A stretch of 60,636 nt of DNA from Moraxellaceae bacterium (GCA_031119205.1 JAVHYF010000028.1:1-60636); one strand, 5' to 3'; positions 1-8,308 are shown, counted from the first letter of the stretch. Program-made: numbers and translations. The notes: generated by a model not told the origin, from the letters alone.

Positions 1-19
1 CTCACTCGTTACGCTTGGC

Positions 20-72
20 CGGGAGTTCGCCCCGGCGGGCGAGTTACCTTTTGCTACGCGGCAAAAGGTAAC
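20..72. repeat. Intergenic repeat with strong hairpin
   Basis: A perfect 12-bp inverted repeat (GTTACCTTTTGC at 43-54, its complement at 61-72) encloses a 6-nt loop. The preceding GC-rich stretch and the following AACCCAAAAGCGC match a type of dispersed intergenic element I know from many beta- and gammaproteobacteria. There is no coding potential. It could also act as a terminator for a gene left of the window, but there is no clean T-tract after the stem. Confidence 0.55.
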
Positions 73-401
73 CCAAAAGCGCGCCCCGCTTCCGCCGCCA
101 CGCTTCGCGTGGTCCCCTGCGCTGCTCGCCGTGACGAGCGGCTGCGGAACTCGCCCTCAGCTCGTCGCTACGCTCGGCCTTCGGTGCTCAGACATGCTCG
201 CCGTCGCGCTACGCGCGATCCCTCGTCACGGCTGTGCTGCTCGGCGGCTGCAGAGGGGTCGTGGGGCCGTGCTTGTGCGGGAGGCCGCACCCAAGTGACA
301 TGCCGGACCAGCCATGGCTACACTCTGGCGGGCCGGGTGCTTTTTGCCGGCATTTACCCTGTTCATGAACACAGTAATAGTTAAGACAGCACATTGGCGC
401 C
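73..401. other. Gene-free stretch with short palindromes
   Basis: No convincing gene. The 91-codon frame at 109-384 has arginine- and alanine-rich composition typical of a random GC-rich frame. Short palindromes occur, for example CCACGC-TTC-GCGTGG near 98-112 and TCGCGC-TAC-GCGCGA near 210-224, as in degenerate dispersed repeats. From about 340 the composition becomes more AT-rich and leads into the next gene. GTTAAGA at 380-386 is discussed in the findings as a possible recombination core. Confidence 0.5.
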
Positions 402-935
402 ATGGACGAATCGACGAGCAAGGCAGATGCGTACGGCCGCTATGCCAAATACCTGCCCAAGACTGACGACCCCACATTAGTCATTCTCAAGGGTCACCTC
501 ATAATTGAGGAACTCCTTCACTCTCTTGCCACCGGTCATTGTCCGAATCCGGAGAGTCTAACTAAGGCTCGTCTGACGTTCGCACAGATCACGTATGTCG
601 CTCAAGCGCTGTTGCAGCTACCTGCAGATCTCCCTTGGTGGGAGCCTGTTCTTGCCTTGAACAAGGTTCGAAACTCCCTTGTACATGAACTCGAGCCTCG
701 CGCGTTCGAGTCGCATCTGACAGCGCTCTACGGACTGTGCAAACCGAAAGATGCGAGCGAGCTGAAAGACTGGAAAGAACCAGAGAGTCTGTCCCAGACC
801 GCACGGTATTGCGTGTTGTACATCATGGGCCAGATGGCGGCCGTTACTGAAGTTGCAGAAGTGCTCCGAAAGCACTTTCCATCGGGGCAGCGATTGCAGA
901 GGACAGACAAAGGAAGCGTAGGCGATGCTGCCTAA
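402..935 (+). CDS. HEPN-like hypothetical protein
   Basis: This encodes 177 residues of unassigned function. The middle is helical, and residues 90-95 read RNSLVH, fitting the R-X4-6-H signature of HEPN-fold ribonucleases and nucleotide-binding proteins. A first helical stretch (residues 24-45, LVILKGHLIIEELLHSL) resembles the first helix of DUF4145/HEPN-type domains. No signal peptide or membrane segment is visible. Codon use and base composition are markedly less GC-rich than the neighbours, which suggests recent acquisition. No antitoxin-like nucleotidyltransferase partner sits beside it. Its stop codon lies inside a GCCTAAC heptamer (929-935). The HEPN reading is an inference from motif and helix pattern only. 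Confidence 0.7.
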   Translation: MDESTSKADAYGRYAKYLPKTDDPTLVILKGHLIIEELLHSLATGHCPNPESLTKARLTFAQITYVAQALLQLPADLPWWEPVLALNKVRNSLVHELEPRAFESHLTALYGLCKPKDASELKDWKEPESLSQTARYCVLYIMGQMAAVTEVAEVLRKHFPSGQRLQRTDKGSVGDAA

Positions 936-957
936 CTTGGCAGTCGACACGGACACG

Positions 958-1018
958 CTGCGGCAAGGGGCCGCTCAGCGCCCTTGGACGTTGTGCGCCG
1001 CGCGGCCCCTTGCCGCAG
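958..1018. repeat. Perfect 17-bp inverted repeat
   Basis: CTGCGGCAAGGGGCCGC at 958-974 is repeated exactly, in inverted orientation, at 1002-1018, with a 27-nt loop between. It lies between the HEPN-like gene and the RidA gene. The stem is very GC-rich but no T-run follows on either strand, so a standard intrinsic terminator is not obvious. It may be a transcription barrier or part of a recombination site. Confidence 0.6.
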
Positions 1019-1049
1019 CATGCCGGTCACTTCTACGTTGATTTTTGCC

Positions 1050-1523
1050 ATGTCTGCCGATACCCGCTTTCAGCAAGCCACCGCCTACCTCGGGTACACC
1101 TTCGACGGTGACCTGAAGGTCGGCGGTGACTACGTGCCGTTGCTGCGTGATGGCGACGTCATCTACATCAGCGGGCAGATTCCGCGCGTGGAGAACACGG
1201 TGGTCGTCACCGGACGGGTCGGGGCCGAGGTGTCGCTTGGCCAGGCGCAACTGGCAGCGAAGGTGTGCGCCATGCGGGCGCTGGCCTTGTTGCAGCGGGA
1301 GCTGGGTTCGCTGGACAAGCTGCGACGGGTTCTGCGCATCTCCGTCTATATCCAGTCCGCCGCCGACTTCACGCAGCAGAGCGAGGTGTCGGATGGTGCC
1401 TCTGCGTTGCTGCACGAGGTGCTGGGCGAGGCCGGGCGGCATACGCGGACGTCGGTGGGGGTGTACCATTTGCCGAAGAACGCGAGTGTAGAACTCGATA
1501 TGGTTGTTTCGGTTGCGGGCTGA
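1050..1523 (+). CDS. RidA family protein (YjgF/YER057c/UK114)
   Basis: The 157-residue product matches the RidA family, whose founding members hydrolyse reactive enamine/imine intermediates released by PLP enzymes. Family marks are SGQIPR (residues 41-46), the central helix with QAQLAAKVCAMRALALLQ, and a C-terminal R133-T-S-V-G-V-x-x-LP strand. The arginine is equivalent to the substrate-binding arginine of RidA. It is a little longer than archetypal RidA (about 130 residues), as in the broader YjgF-like subfamily. I chose the ATG at 1050 because the family alignment begins there; the frame remains open upstream to 984. No obvious operon partner is present. Confidence 0.85.
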   Translation: MSADTRFQQATAYLGYTFDGDLKVGGDYVPLLRDGDVIYISGQIPRVENTVVVTGRVGAEVSLGQAQLAAKVCAMRALALLQRELGSLDKLRRVLRISVYIQSAADFTQQSEVSDGASALLHEVLGEAGRHTRTSVGVYHLPKNASVELDMVVSVAG

Positions 1524-1534
1524 CTGGGCGAGAG

Positions 1535-1975
1535 ATGCATCTGGTCCGCATCACGGTTGACGAGTTCTTCGACGTGCAGCGCTATGCACCAGGTGACGAC
1601 GAGGGTGGCGTGCTGCTGAGCTTCAAGGACGTTGCGGGCAAGAAGCACTACTCGGTCATCTTCCCGCCAGGGTTCGAGACCCGGCGTGGTATCGACATCA
1701 CGGTGGTGCTCGACGGACCGGACGACTGGTCTGTCGTGCACGGCGTGGCGGTTCATGACAGCAAGACTGTCCTTGTGACCCACTCAGTTGTAGCCGGGTG
1801 GACCTCGATGGCTTCAGGTTTGCTGCTGGGCTTGTCCATTATTGTTACAAGCGAGCAGTATGGTCGTCTGACGTACGGGGTGTTGATCGGTCTGTTCGCG
1901 TTCATGGTGTGGTACGGGGGGCGCATGCTGGGCTCGGCGCGCCGTGTCCGACGTCTGCTGGAAAAGACGCTCTAG
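1535..1975 (+). CDS. Hypothetical membrane protein
   Basis: This is a 146-residue protein of unknown function. The N-terminal 85 or so residues look soluble and beta-rich, with alternating hydrophobic residues. Two hydrophobic segments follow at about residues 91-108 (ASGLLLGLSIIVTS) and 112-128 (YGVLIGLFAFMVWYGG), ending in a basic tail (RRVRRLL). I use the ATG at 1535, which is preceded by GGCGAGAG as a plausible ribosome site and lies 11 nt after the RidA stop. The same frame extends upstream to 1265 but would overlap RidA. No family is recognised. Confidence 0.6.
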   Translation: MHLVRITVDEFFDVQRYAPGDDEGGVLLSFKDVAGKKHYSVIFPPGFETRRGIDITVVLDGPDDWSVVHGVAVHDSKTVLVTHSVVAGWTSMASGLLLGLSIIVTSEQYGRLTYGVLIGLFAFMVWYGGRMLGSARRVRRLLEKTL

Positions 1976-2006
1976 CCACACAGGCCCGCTCGCTGTGCTG
2001 CAACCC

Positions 2007-2120
2007 ATGCAACGCTCCATCATCGGCTTCCATCTGGACGAGGAGCAGCACTGGATGACGACGGAGCGGGGCGGGCCGGAAAGCTCGAGAATCAAAAAGC
2101 GTCAGGCTCGATTTGTTTGA
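2007..2120 (+). pseudogene. Decayed, internally deleted DUF3565 copy
   Basis: The first 16 codons (MQRSIIGFHLDEEQHW) are nearly identical to the intact DUF3565 gene at 2898. The frame then jumps to the TTE segment that in the intact gene follows residue 40. The missing part is 23 codons (69 nt) flanked in the intact copy by two TGGGTG direct repeats, which suggests a slippage-type deletion. A further 1-nt loss after TTE shifts the frame and gives an unrelated tail and a stop at 2120. The region encoding the CGH and RHDPPW motifs is gone, so the product should not be functional. Confidence 0.8.
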
Positions 2121-2160
2121 ACCCGCTTCGCGGCCCGGATCAATCCAGACGTCATCCCTC

Positions 2161-2826
2161 ATGCGACCACGAATAGCATTCGCAGTAATTCTGGCCCTCG
2201 GCGCGGTGACGCACCTCGCGCTGATGCTCAAGCCGCCTCCGGGTTGGGGATACCTGGCGCTGTACCTCGGTTGGCTCGTGCCCAGCGCGGTTGTCGCCCT
2301 GTTCCTTCGGGGAGGCTCGGCGGAGCCGCCGCCTTCGTCGGCGCGGCGACGCGGGGTGCGCCAGGCTGCTTCCTCAGGGGTGTGGATGGAGGGCCTGGGC
2401 CTGTTCGTCGGGATCGCCGCTGTGGGACTGGTCATCCACGTCTTTGGCCCGTACCGCGAGCACGGCCGTAGCTGGCGGGACTGGGATCAGGGGGACGCGC
2501 TGGCGATGATGTTTGCCCTGTGCGCGGCGGGGTGCTGGGGCCTGCTTCGCGGCGAGCCCGGCGACAAGACTGCGCCCATCCCCGATGACTCGATGCTGGT
2601 ACGCGTTGGCGGCTGGCTGAGACGGTTGGCAGGCATCGCCATCAGTTGCTGGGGTGCCTGGTTGTTTATTCTCGGCATCCGGCATTGGGGGGAATCGTCC
2701 GACGGCTTTGACCGCTTGATGAACCTCGCTTTCGTCATAGGCGGTCCGCTGTGGTTCTTCATAGGCCTGGCGCTCGCACGGCGTAGCCGCCGCAGTGCCG
2801 CGGCTGAAGAGACGTCTTCCAGCTAG
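2161..2826 (+). CDS. Hypothetical multi-pass membrane protein
   Basis: The 221-residue product has about six hydrophobic segments: two near the N-terminus (residues 5-21 and 29-45), then near 76-92, 109-126, 153-169 and 183-203. An arginine-rich loop lies after the second segment and the C-terminus is basic and polar. No catalytic motif or known family is apparent. The ATG at 2161 is preferred because it begins directly with a membrane segment; an in-frame start at 2113 would add a polar leader. The neighbouring genes do not suggest a role. Confidence 0.6.
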   Translation: MRPRIAFAVILALGAVTHLALMLKPPPGWGYLALYLGWLVPSAVVALFLRGGSAEPPPSSARRRGVRQAASSGVWMEGLGLFVGIAAVGLVIHVFGPYREHGRSWRDWDQGDALAMMFALCAAGCWGLLRGEPGDKTAPIPDDSMLVRVGGWLRRLAGIAISCWGAWLFILGIRHWGESSDGFDRLMNLAFVIGGPLWFFIGLALARRSRRSAAAEETSSS

Positions 2827-2897
2827 TTGCTCTGCCAACCCGGTTCAGGCCGGGCTTCCTGTGGCGTCGCGCCAAACACTTCCTCGGCTCCGACCCC

Positions 2898-3116
2898 ATG
2901 CAACGCCCCATCACCGGTTTCCATCTGGACGAAGAACAGCACTGGGTGGCGGAACTGGCGTGCGGTCACAACCAGCATGTGCGCCACGATCCGCCCTGGG
3001 TCAGTCGTCCGTGGGTGACGACGGAGGTGGGGCGGGCGGGGAAGCTCGGGGCGCGGCTGGAGTGCCGCAAGTGCGACCGCGGCGAACCGCGTGACCGGGA
3101 CCCGGTGGGCGGTTAG
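2898..3116 (+). CDS. DUF3565 domain-containing protein
   Basis: This small 72-residue protein matches the DUF3565 family over nearly its whole length: MQRPITGFHLDEEQHW, then CGHNQHVRHDPPW, then WVTTEVGRAGKLG and ECRKCDRGEP. Conserved Cys and His residues (C22, H24, H27, H30, C64, C67) suggest metal binding, although the family function is unknown. It follows the membrane protein at 2161-2826 by 71 nt. A truncated copy lies 0.9 kb upstream at 2007-2120, so the locus has been partially duplicated. Confidence 0.8.
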   Translation: MQRPITGFHLDEEQHWVAELACGHNQHVRHDPPWVSRPWVTTEVGRAGKLGARLECRKCDRGEPRDRDPVGG

Positions 3117-3125
3117 GTCGTCCTG

Positions 3126-4049
3126 CTAGGGCGCCTTCGCCGGCTGGACGAAGGGTGCCAGGAAGCTGGCCGTCACCTTGTTGGCATCCGCAGCGGCTTC
3201 CGGGTTGCCGCCGGTCATGACCGGGCCGAAGGGGGTGTCGGTGCGCAGGGACGGTGCGCGCGGCTGGTCGAAGCCGTGGAAGGCGCCGGGGTACACCTTG
3301 AGTTCGAAGGCGGCGCTGCCGGGGCTCCGTTGTGCGGTCAGCGTCTGGCAGGCTGCGGGCGGGTTCCAGGTGTCCTTGTCGCCGACCAGTACCTGGATGG
3401 GCGCCGCGTGGGTGTAACGGCCGCTGACGCTGCTGCAGTCGGGGTAGAACATGACAGCGGCCTTGAAGCTGCCGCCGGCCTTGTCGGCGCGTGACGGCTC
3501 GGCCGCCATGGCCTGGAAGCTGCCGGCTGCGCCCCAGCTCAGCAGCACGATCTGCTCGGGCGACACGTCGCTGCGGGTGCGCAGGTAGGCGAGCGCACCC
3601 AGCGAATCCTTCATGCGCGTGGCGGTGTCGATGTCGCGCCCCCGCGCCGGTTGCGTGCAGATCTCCTTGAAGCCGCGCGGGTTGAAGCCGTCCACCAGCA
3701 GCACGGCGAGGCCCATCTCGTTGAGCATCTTCGCCATGTTGCGGTAGTGCGGCAGGATCAGATCGCCGCCCGGTGACAGCAGGCCGTTGCAGGCGGGGGC
3801 GAGAACGGCCGCCGGTGCCTTGCCGGGGGTCGTCGACTTCAACAGGTAGCCACTGATCTTCACCGGCTTCGGCGGAAACAGGCCCGTCGTGTCCAGGCTG
3901 TCGAACTCGATCTGCTCGAAGCCGAGGCGGGCGCCGGGTGTCGTACCGGTGGCGGCGGGACCGGCATCCGCCGCCCCGGCGCTCATGGCCGCCAGCCCCG
4001 CCCAGGTCATGCACAGTCGGGCCAGGAGGGGGAGGGTGCGTGCGTTCAT
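3126..4049 (-). CDS. Secreted dienelactone hydrolase-like alpha/beta hydrolase
   Basis: This encodes a 307-residue exported hydrolase. The N-terminus (MNARTLPLLARLCMTWAG then AAMSAGAADA) is a Sec signal peptide. The catalytic elements of the dienelactone-hydrolase branch are visible: a nucleophile elbow LLSWGAAGS with Ser as likely nucleophile, an acid in VLVGDKDTW, and the histidine in GAFHGFDQP. The VDGFNPRG segment is also typical of secreted members. The substrate is unknown; a carboxylic ester or lactone is likely. I chose the ATG at 4049 because it starts the signal peptide; the frame extends to 4124 without family support. The gene is convergent with DUF3565. Confidence 0.85.
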   Translation of the reverse strand: MNARTLPLLARLCMTWAGLAAMSAGAADAGPAATGTTPGARLGFEQIEFDSLDTTGLFPPKPVKISGYLLKSTTPGKAPAAVLAPACNGLLSPGGDLILPHYRNMAKMLNEMGLAVLLVDGFNPRGFKEICTQPARGRDIDTATRMKDSLGALAYLRTRSDVSPEQIVLLSWGAAGSFQAMAAEPSRADKAGGSFKAAVMFYPDCSSVSGRYTHAAPIQVLVGDKDTWNPPAACQTLTAQRSPGSAAFELKVYPGAFHGFDQPRAPSLRTDTPFGPVMTGGNPEAAADANKVTASFLAPFVQPAKAP

Positions 4050-4245
4050 GGTGTCGGGCCTGCCGCTGGATGAGGTGGGCAGAGCGTAATGCAATGCGGC
4101 CCTGGCGAGGGAGCACAAATGCACGGCGCATCACGCCGGGCTTGTGGGCCGGGCCCGGCCGCGTGATGGGCACGCCTGGTCGCGTTCGCCTGTGCGCCCA
4201 CCTCCTGCGGCCGGGATGCTGGGTGATGGAGGTCCGCGATGGAAG

Positions 4246-4767
4246 TCAGCGATAGAAATAGTAGGTCGCGGTGTAGGGCACTTTCGCCAGCGCCTTCAGG
4301 TTGCCCGCAGCGCAGGCGGTGGCGGGTGCGAGTCCGCCCACCGTGTCCACGCGCTGGATGCTGCGTGTAGCAGCGAACATGCCGCTGCCGGTGTTGCTCT
4401 TGTTGGCCAGCAACAGCCAGGGGATGGCGGTGGACGACGGGCCGGGGTCGCGGGCCTTCACCTCACCGACCACCGTGCTGCCATCCGGCGCCTCCCAGGT
4501 CGGCCCCGCATAGTGCTTGCCGAGCGAGGCACCGGTGCGGGCTTCCAGCACCGCTTCCGGTGCCTTGAACGCCCACTCGTAGCTGCCATCCGCCTTCTGC
4601 GCGCACTCGTAGATCTGCACGCCCCTGGCCAGGGTTTCGAGATACAGCGTCTGGCCCGCCGGTGGGTTCAGCGCAGCGGGCACGCCGGGTGCGGTGAGCG
4701 GCGGCGTGGTGGAACAGGCAGCCAGCAAGGCGAGGACGGCGACAGGCGCGAGGCGGATACGGGGCAC
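4246..4767 (-). CDS. DUF3455 domain lipoprotein
   Basis: The 173-residue product carries a lipoprotein signal (RLAPVAVLALLAACS, lipidated Cys in LAAC) followed by a DUF3455 domain. Typical segments are VPAALNPPAGQTLYLETLA, GVQIYEC, the YEWAFKAPEAVL stretch, HYAGPTWEAPDGS and the PWLLLAN repeat region. The function of this periplasmic family is not known. I selected the GTG at 4767 because AAGGAG lies just upstream and the lipobox falls at a normal distance; an in-frame ATG at 4890 would put a long basic leader before the signal peptide. It appears to be a single-gene unit. Confidence 0.8.
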   Translation of the reverse strand: MPRIRLAPVAVLALLAACSTTPPLTAPGVPAALNPPAGQTLYLETLARGVQIYECAQKADGSYEWAFKAPEAVLEARTGASLGKHYAGPTWEAPDGSTVVGEVKARDPGPSSTAIPWLLLANKSNTGSGMFAATRSIQRVDTVGGLAPATACAAGNLKALAKVPYTATYYFYR

Positions 4768-5038
4768 GGGATTCTCCTTCGTGATGTGGGCAGGCGGCAT
4801 CGCGGCGCACTGGCGCCGGATACGACGGGCGCACATCTTGGTGAAGGAGCGGATTGGAAACTTGACCGGAACGCCGGCTGTGTTGTCCACGACGCCGGAA
4901 AGGCAGTGGTTGCCCGGAAGGGTGAGGGCAATTGTGTTGGGCCGATTGCATCAGCACATGCAGCGTGACCAAACGGGAATGGATGCCGGCTACTCCAAGG
5001 CATCGTGCTAGCGTGCCCACGCATTCCGCATACTCCGG

Positions 5039-6256
5039 ATGATGACCATGAACAGAGAGATTCGCGACTATCGCTACACTCATTCCACGACGTCGATCAT
5101 CAAAATGATCGTCGTTGTGTGGATCTTCCCGCTAGCCACGTACTGGGGTGCGTCGCGCAATCCGCAGGGAAAGTCAGTGTTGGGTGGACTGGTCCATCTG
5201 CCACAGGGTGCGCTGTGGGCATTGTGCGGGTTGACGGTTTTTCTCGCGGTTCTGTGTACGGTGTTTGCGGTAAGGCGCCTTCGAGGTCCCAGTTTTGTCC
5301 AGCTTGCTGGCGAGCATGTCGAAATTCCGAAAGCATCGATACTGGGCGGGTGGCTGTCCGTGCCCTACGAGGACGTCACCGGGGTGGAGATTCGCCCGGC
5401 CCCGAACAACGACAAGATGATTGTCGTGAACACGAAGGCCGGTCAGTCCCGGTTGATGTTGTCGGCCTTTGATGGCAGCACCCAGTTCCTGGCGTTCTTT
5501 GCAGAGCTGCAGGAGCGTATGGAAGGCGTGTGCCAGACGTCCTCCGCGTCTGCCAGGCCTGCGCAGCACACTGCGCCAGCTCCATCCAGCGCGCCCGAGG
5601 TGCCCACGCAATCGCAAGGTACGGACCCTCTCGCAGGCGCGAAGCGGGGTGCCCAGGAAGTGGTCCAGGCGCTCGTTGGCAAGCTGAACACCGGTAATGG
5701 CGTGCACGTGGAGTCGCTGCTTTGCGCGCTGGGCTCCCTGGCAGGCTATGCGTGCCAGGCCAGGTTGCGGGCGCAGGCCCTCGAGAAAGGCACACCTGAG
5801 AACAAGGTATTCGTCATCGTCGAGACCACTAACGGCGGTAAGTACTACTTTGGTGATCCGCTGAACAAGGCGCTGGCGGAATCGAAGTACTCCGTATGGG
5901 GGCTCGCTGCCGGCGCGGCCCAACATCATGGGTGTGCTGACCTGCCCGACGTTGCGGAGATCTTTGGTCACGTCAGCAAGACGGTGGGCAACGCCGACTT
6001 CGGCCACCCGCGTCTACCGGAGCGCCACCAGCCGGCACTGAAACCTGTCAGCTATGTCCAGGCTTACTGGGCAGCCCTCCTGCCTACGGTCAAGCGCTGC
6101 TGCCCGAAGCCTTCGGAATGGCCGATCCTGTATGGCATCGCCATCCAGCAGGTAATGGGCATGAGCAAGCAGATACTGCCGGCAGACATGGCGCTGCGGA
6201 TCGTCATGGAAAGTGCCGTGCCGATGTCGAAGATCGATCTCGAATCGTATCGATGA
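5039..6256 (+). CDS. Hypothetical membrane protein with PH-like segment
   Basis: This 405-residue protein is not assigned to a family. Two membrane segments (about residues 19-36 and 56-78) are followed by a beta-rich stretch (about 84-155, including GGWLSVPYEDVTGVEIRP) resembling bacterial PH domains found after membrane hairpins. A low-complexity Pro/Ala/Ser linker runs to about residue 190. The C-terminal 210 residues form an alpha/beta-looking domain with EVVQALV, LLCALGSLAGYACQ, GGKYYFGDPLNKAL and a YGIAIQQ segment. I have seen similar C-terminal regions only in uncharacterised proteins. Start alternatives ATG 5039, 5042 and 5048 cannot be told apart. Confidence 0.65.
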   Translation: MMTMNREIRDYRYTHSTTSIIKMIVVVWIFPLATYWGASRNPQGKSVLGGLVHLPQGALWALCGLTVFLAVLCTVFAVRRLRGPSFVQLAGEHVEIPKASILGGWLSVPYEDVTGVEIRPAPNNDKMIVVNTKAGQSRLMLSAFDGSTQFLAFFAELQERMEGVCQTSSASARPAQHTAPAPSSAPEVPTQSQGTDPLAGAKRGAQEVVQALVGKLNTGNGVHVESLLCALGSLAGYACQARLRAQALEKGTPENKVFVIVETTNGGKYYFGDPLNKALAESKYSVWGLAAGAAQHHGCADLPDVAEIFGHVSKTVGNADFGHPRLPERHQPALKPVSYVQAYWAALLPTVKRCCPKPSEWPILYGIAIQQVMGMSKQILPADMALRIVMESAVPMSKIDLESYR

Positions 6257-6431
6257 AGGCGTTTCGGTGGCGCAACGCTCGCTCCCGGGCTTCTATCGAC
6301 TGCAGGCATGACTGACCTTGATGCGGCAGGCCCGGAGATCCTGATGACGGATGCTGAGGTTGGCATCGTGGTGGAGCGCCACAATGACTAGCGTCAGGGC
6401 GCTGGGCATGTCCTCTGGCGACGCCTCGTGG

Positions 6432-6683
6432 CTAACGCAGCAAGACCGGCAGCACGACGCACAGGACAATGATGCCCGCGATCACCCAGGGCAGTCGTGT
6501 CGCCGGCAGGAAGCCGAACAGTCGCAATGCCTCGGCGGGGAAGATGTGCCAGCAGTTGGGGCAGCGCACCGCCGGGCCGTACGGCGAGTACACGTTGTAG
6601 TGGCTGCGCAGGCCGCCGGCCAGCAGTGCCTTGCGGGAGGAGAACTCCGCGGAACAGCGCGGGCAGACTTCGGTTTCTTTCAT
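6432..6683 (-). CDS. Small zinc-ribbon membrane protein
   Basis: The product has 83 residues. Two CxxC pairs (CPRC near the N-terminus and CPNC in the middle, RCPNCWHIFP) form a probable zinc ribbon, followed by one C-terminal membrane helix (WVIAGIIVLCVVLPVLL). Such proteins are often annotated only as zinc-ribbon hypothetical proteins. It lies 65 nt downstream of the glycosyltransferase operon on the same strand and could be transcribed with it. The ATG at 6683 is preferred; the frame continues 12 nt upstream from a TTG. Confidence 0.65.
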   Translation of the reverse strand: MKETEVCPRCSAEFSSRKALLAGGLRSHYNVYSPYGPAVRCPNCWHIFPAEALRLFGFLPATRLPWVIAGIIVLCVVLPVLLR

Positions 6684-6748
6684 GGCGGCCGGCAACAGGA
6701 TGACGTGTGAGTTGCCCGCAGCGGATGGGTGGTGCCGGGCACGGCGCG

Positions 6749-8308
6749 CTACTGCGACGCCTGGGTGAAAGGTACACCGCTTGCGGCGTCATAGGCCAGT
6801 TCATACAGTGCGTAGGCCTCGTTGCCCACCACGGCCTCGGGCGTGTGCATGCGCAGGTGCAGGCGGCCACAGCGAGGCGCGGGCAGGGGCGCGTCCAGGC
6901 TGAGCACGACCAGCACGTTGCGTCGCTCGGCCGCTGCGAATGCGCACAGCCGCGTCTCCATCGTCTCCGTGGGCATCGGCTCGGGCTCGGCGCGCTGCCG
7001 GTCCCAGCGGATGAAACTGCCCCAGCGGCTGCCGTTCAGGAAGTAGGCCTGCGGCCGGTCGTTTAGCTGCGCGAGTACGGGCCCCACGATGTAATCCGGG
7101 TAGCCGGAGAGCGGTAGCTCCGGGGCCGTGGTCCGGATGTAGTCCGCTACCTCCGCACTGCCCGAAAACAGGTAACGCCGCTCCAGCCCGATGGCGGTGA
7201 CACCGGCTACTGCCTGCACGGCGAGCAGGCCGACGAAGGCCCTGCGCATCCATTGCTCACCGCTCGCGGTCTGCGTCGTTGCTGGTGGAGCAGCCTGCCG
7301 GTACAGCCACCAGGCGCCGACCAGTACCAAGAACAGGAAGCCGTGATGGCGTATGTATCCCGGGTAGCCACAGTAGAAGAACACCAGCAGGCCGCCGATG
7401 CCTGCCACGAAGAACATCTGCGCATGCCGCACGGGGGCAAGGCGCCAGGCGAAGAGGCCGGCCATCCCCAGCGCGCCGCCGAGCAACAGCAGCTTCAGCT
7501 TGTACGGGATGCTCCACTGGTCCCAGAAATGCAGTTCGGGATTCATCAGCGGGAACCAGGCCCGTGCGAAACCGTTCCGGACCATCGTCAGGCGATCGGC
7601 GTCGAAGCTGAACAGCCAGCCACGACCGAAGGCGAGATCGGCGGGGGGAGCCATTGTGATGGCCGCTGCGAGGATGCCCGCCGCTGCGACAACCAGCCCC
7701 GTCGCAAGACTGGCGCGCGCGCGGATCGTCCATGCGCCGGACAGCGCGGCCGTGCCCAGCGCCAGCACGCCGGCAATGGCGACCAGACAGCCCATCATGC
7801 TGGTGTTGGCCAGCACGCCGAGCACCAGTCCCGGCAGCCAGGCGTTGCGCGGCAGGTACCGGAACGAGAGGCAGAACGCCCACAGCAGCAAGGCGCCTGC
7901 GCCGTAATTGCGTGCGATCACCGTATATTCGTAAAGCATGAAGTAGCCGAACAGCAGCAGGCAGCGCTCCAGCCGGCTGAAGGGGCTGCAGAACAGCAGC
8001 AAGGCTGCGGACGCGAGGGCGATCAGGTAGTGCAGGACCTGCGCTGGCAGGAAGCCCTGCTGGATGTCCGGCAGCGCGAACAGCGCCATGAACCACAGCG
8101 CCGGATGGCCGTCGTAGCGGATGTTCTCCAGCAGCTGCGCGAGGCTGTGGCTCTCGCGCACGATCAGCCAGGCCTGTGTTTCGTCGCGCCACAGCTCGTG
8201 ATGCATCAGGCCGTACAGGCTCAGCCCCGCGAACAGCAGCAGGCAGGCGAACTCCGGCAGGCGGAAGCGGGCGCTGGGCGAGTGTGGCGAGGAGGCCTGT
8301 GGTGTCAT
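6749..8308 (-). CDS. ArnT/PMT-like membrane glycosyltransferase
   Basis: This is a polytopic protein of about 519 residues. After the first membrane helix comes HELWRDETQAWLI, the acidic RDE loop typical of GT39/GT83-type enzymes that use polyprenyl-phosphate sugars (PMT, ArnT and relatives). About ten further membrane segments follow, and the last 120 residues are a soluble, probably periplasmic domain. In the proposed pathway it transfers the sugar to an unknown periplasmic acceptor. The ATG at 8308 overlaps the preceding stop as ATGA; an in-frame ATG at 8314 is an alternative. It is the last gene of the five-gene operon that starts at 11169. Confidence 0.75.
   Translation of the reverse strand: MTPQASSPHSPSARFRLPEFACLLLFAGLSLYGLMHHELWRDETQAWLIVRESHSLAQLLENIRYDGHPALWFMALFALPDIQQGFLPAQVLHYLIALASAALLLFCSPFSRLERCLLLFGYFMLYEYTVIARNYGAGALLLWAFCLSFRYLPRNAWLPGLVLGVLANTSMMGCLVAIAGVLALGTAALSGAWTIRARASLATGLVVAAAGILAAAITMAPPADLAFGRGWLFSFDADRLTMVRNGFARAWFPLMNPELHFWDQWSIPYKLKLLLLGGALGMAGLFAWRLAPVRHAQMFFVAGIGGLLVFFYCGYPGYIRHHGFLFLVLVGAWWLYRQAAPPATTQTASGEQWMRRAFVGLLAVQAVAGVTAIGLERRYLFSGSAEVADYIRTTAPELPLSGYPDYIVGPVLAQLNDRPQAYFLNGSRWGSFIRWDRQRAEPEPMPTETMETRLCAFAAAERRNVLVVLSLDAPLPAPRCGRLHLRMHTPEAVVGNEAYALYELAYDAASGVPFTQASQ

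Noticed and set aside
109..384. Short frames on both strands in the first 400 nt
   Set aside because: No ribosome site, biased composition, and overlap with palindromic repeat DNA.
6308..6391. Tiny 27-codon frame after the PH-like protein gene
   Set aside because: No ribosome site and no similarity to anything; too short to support.
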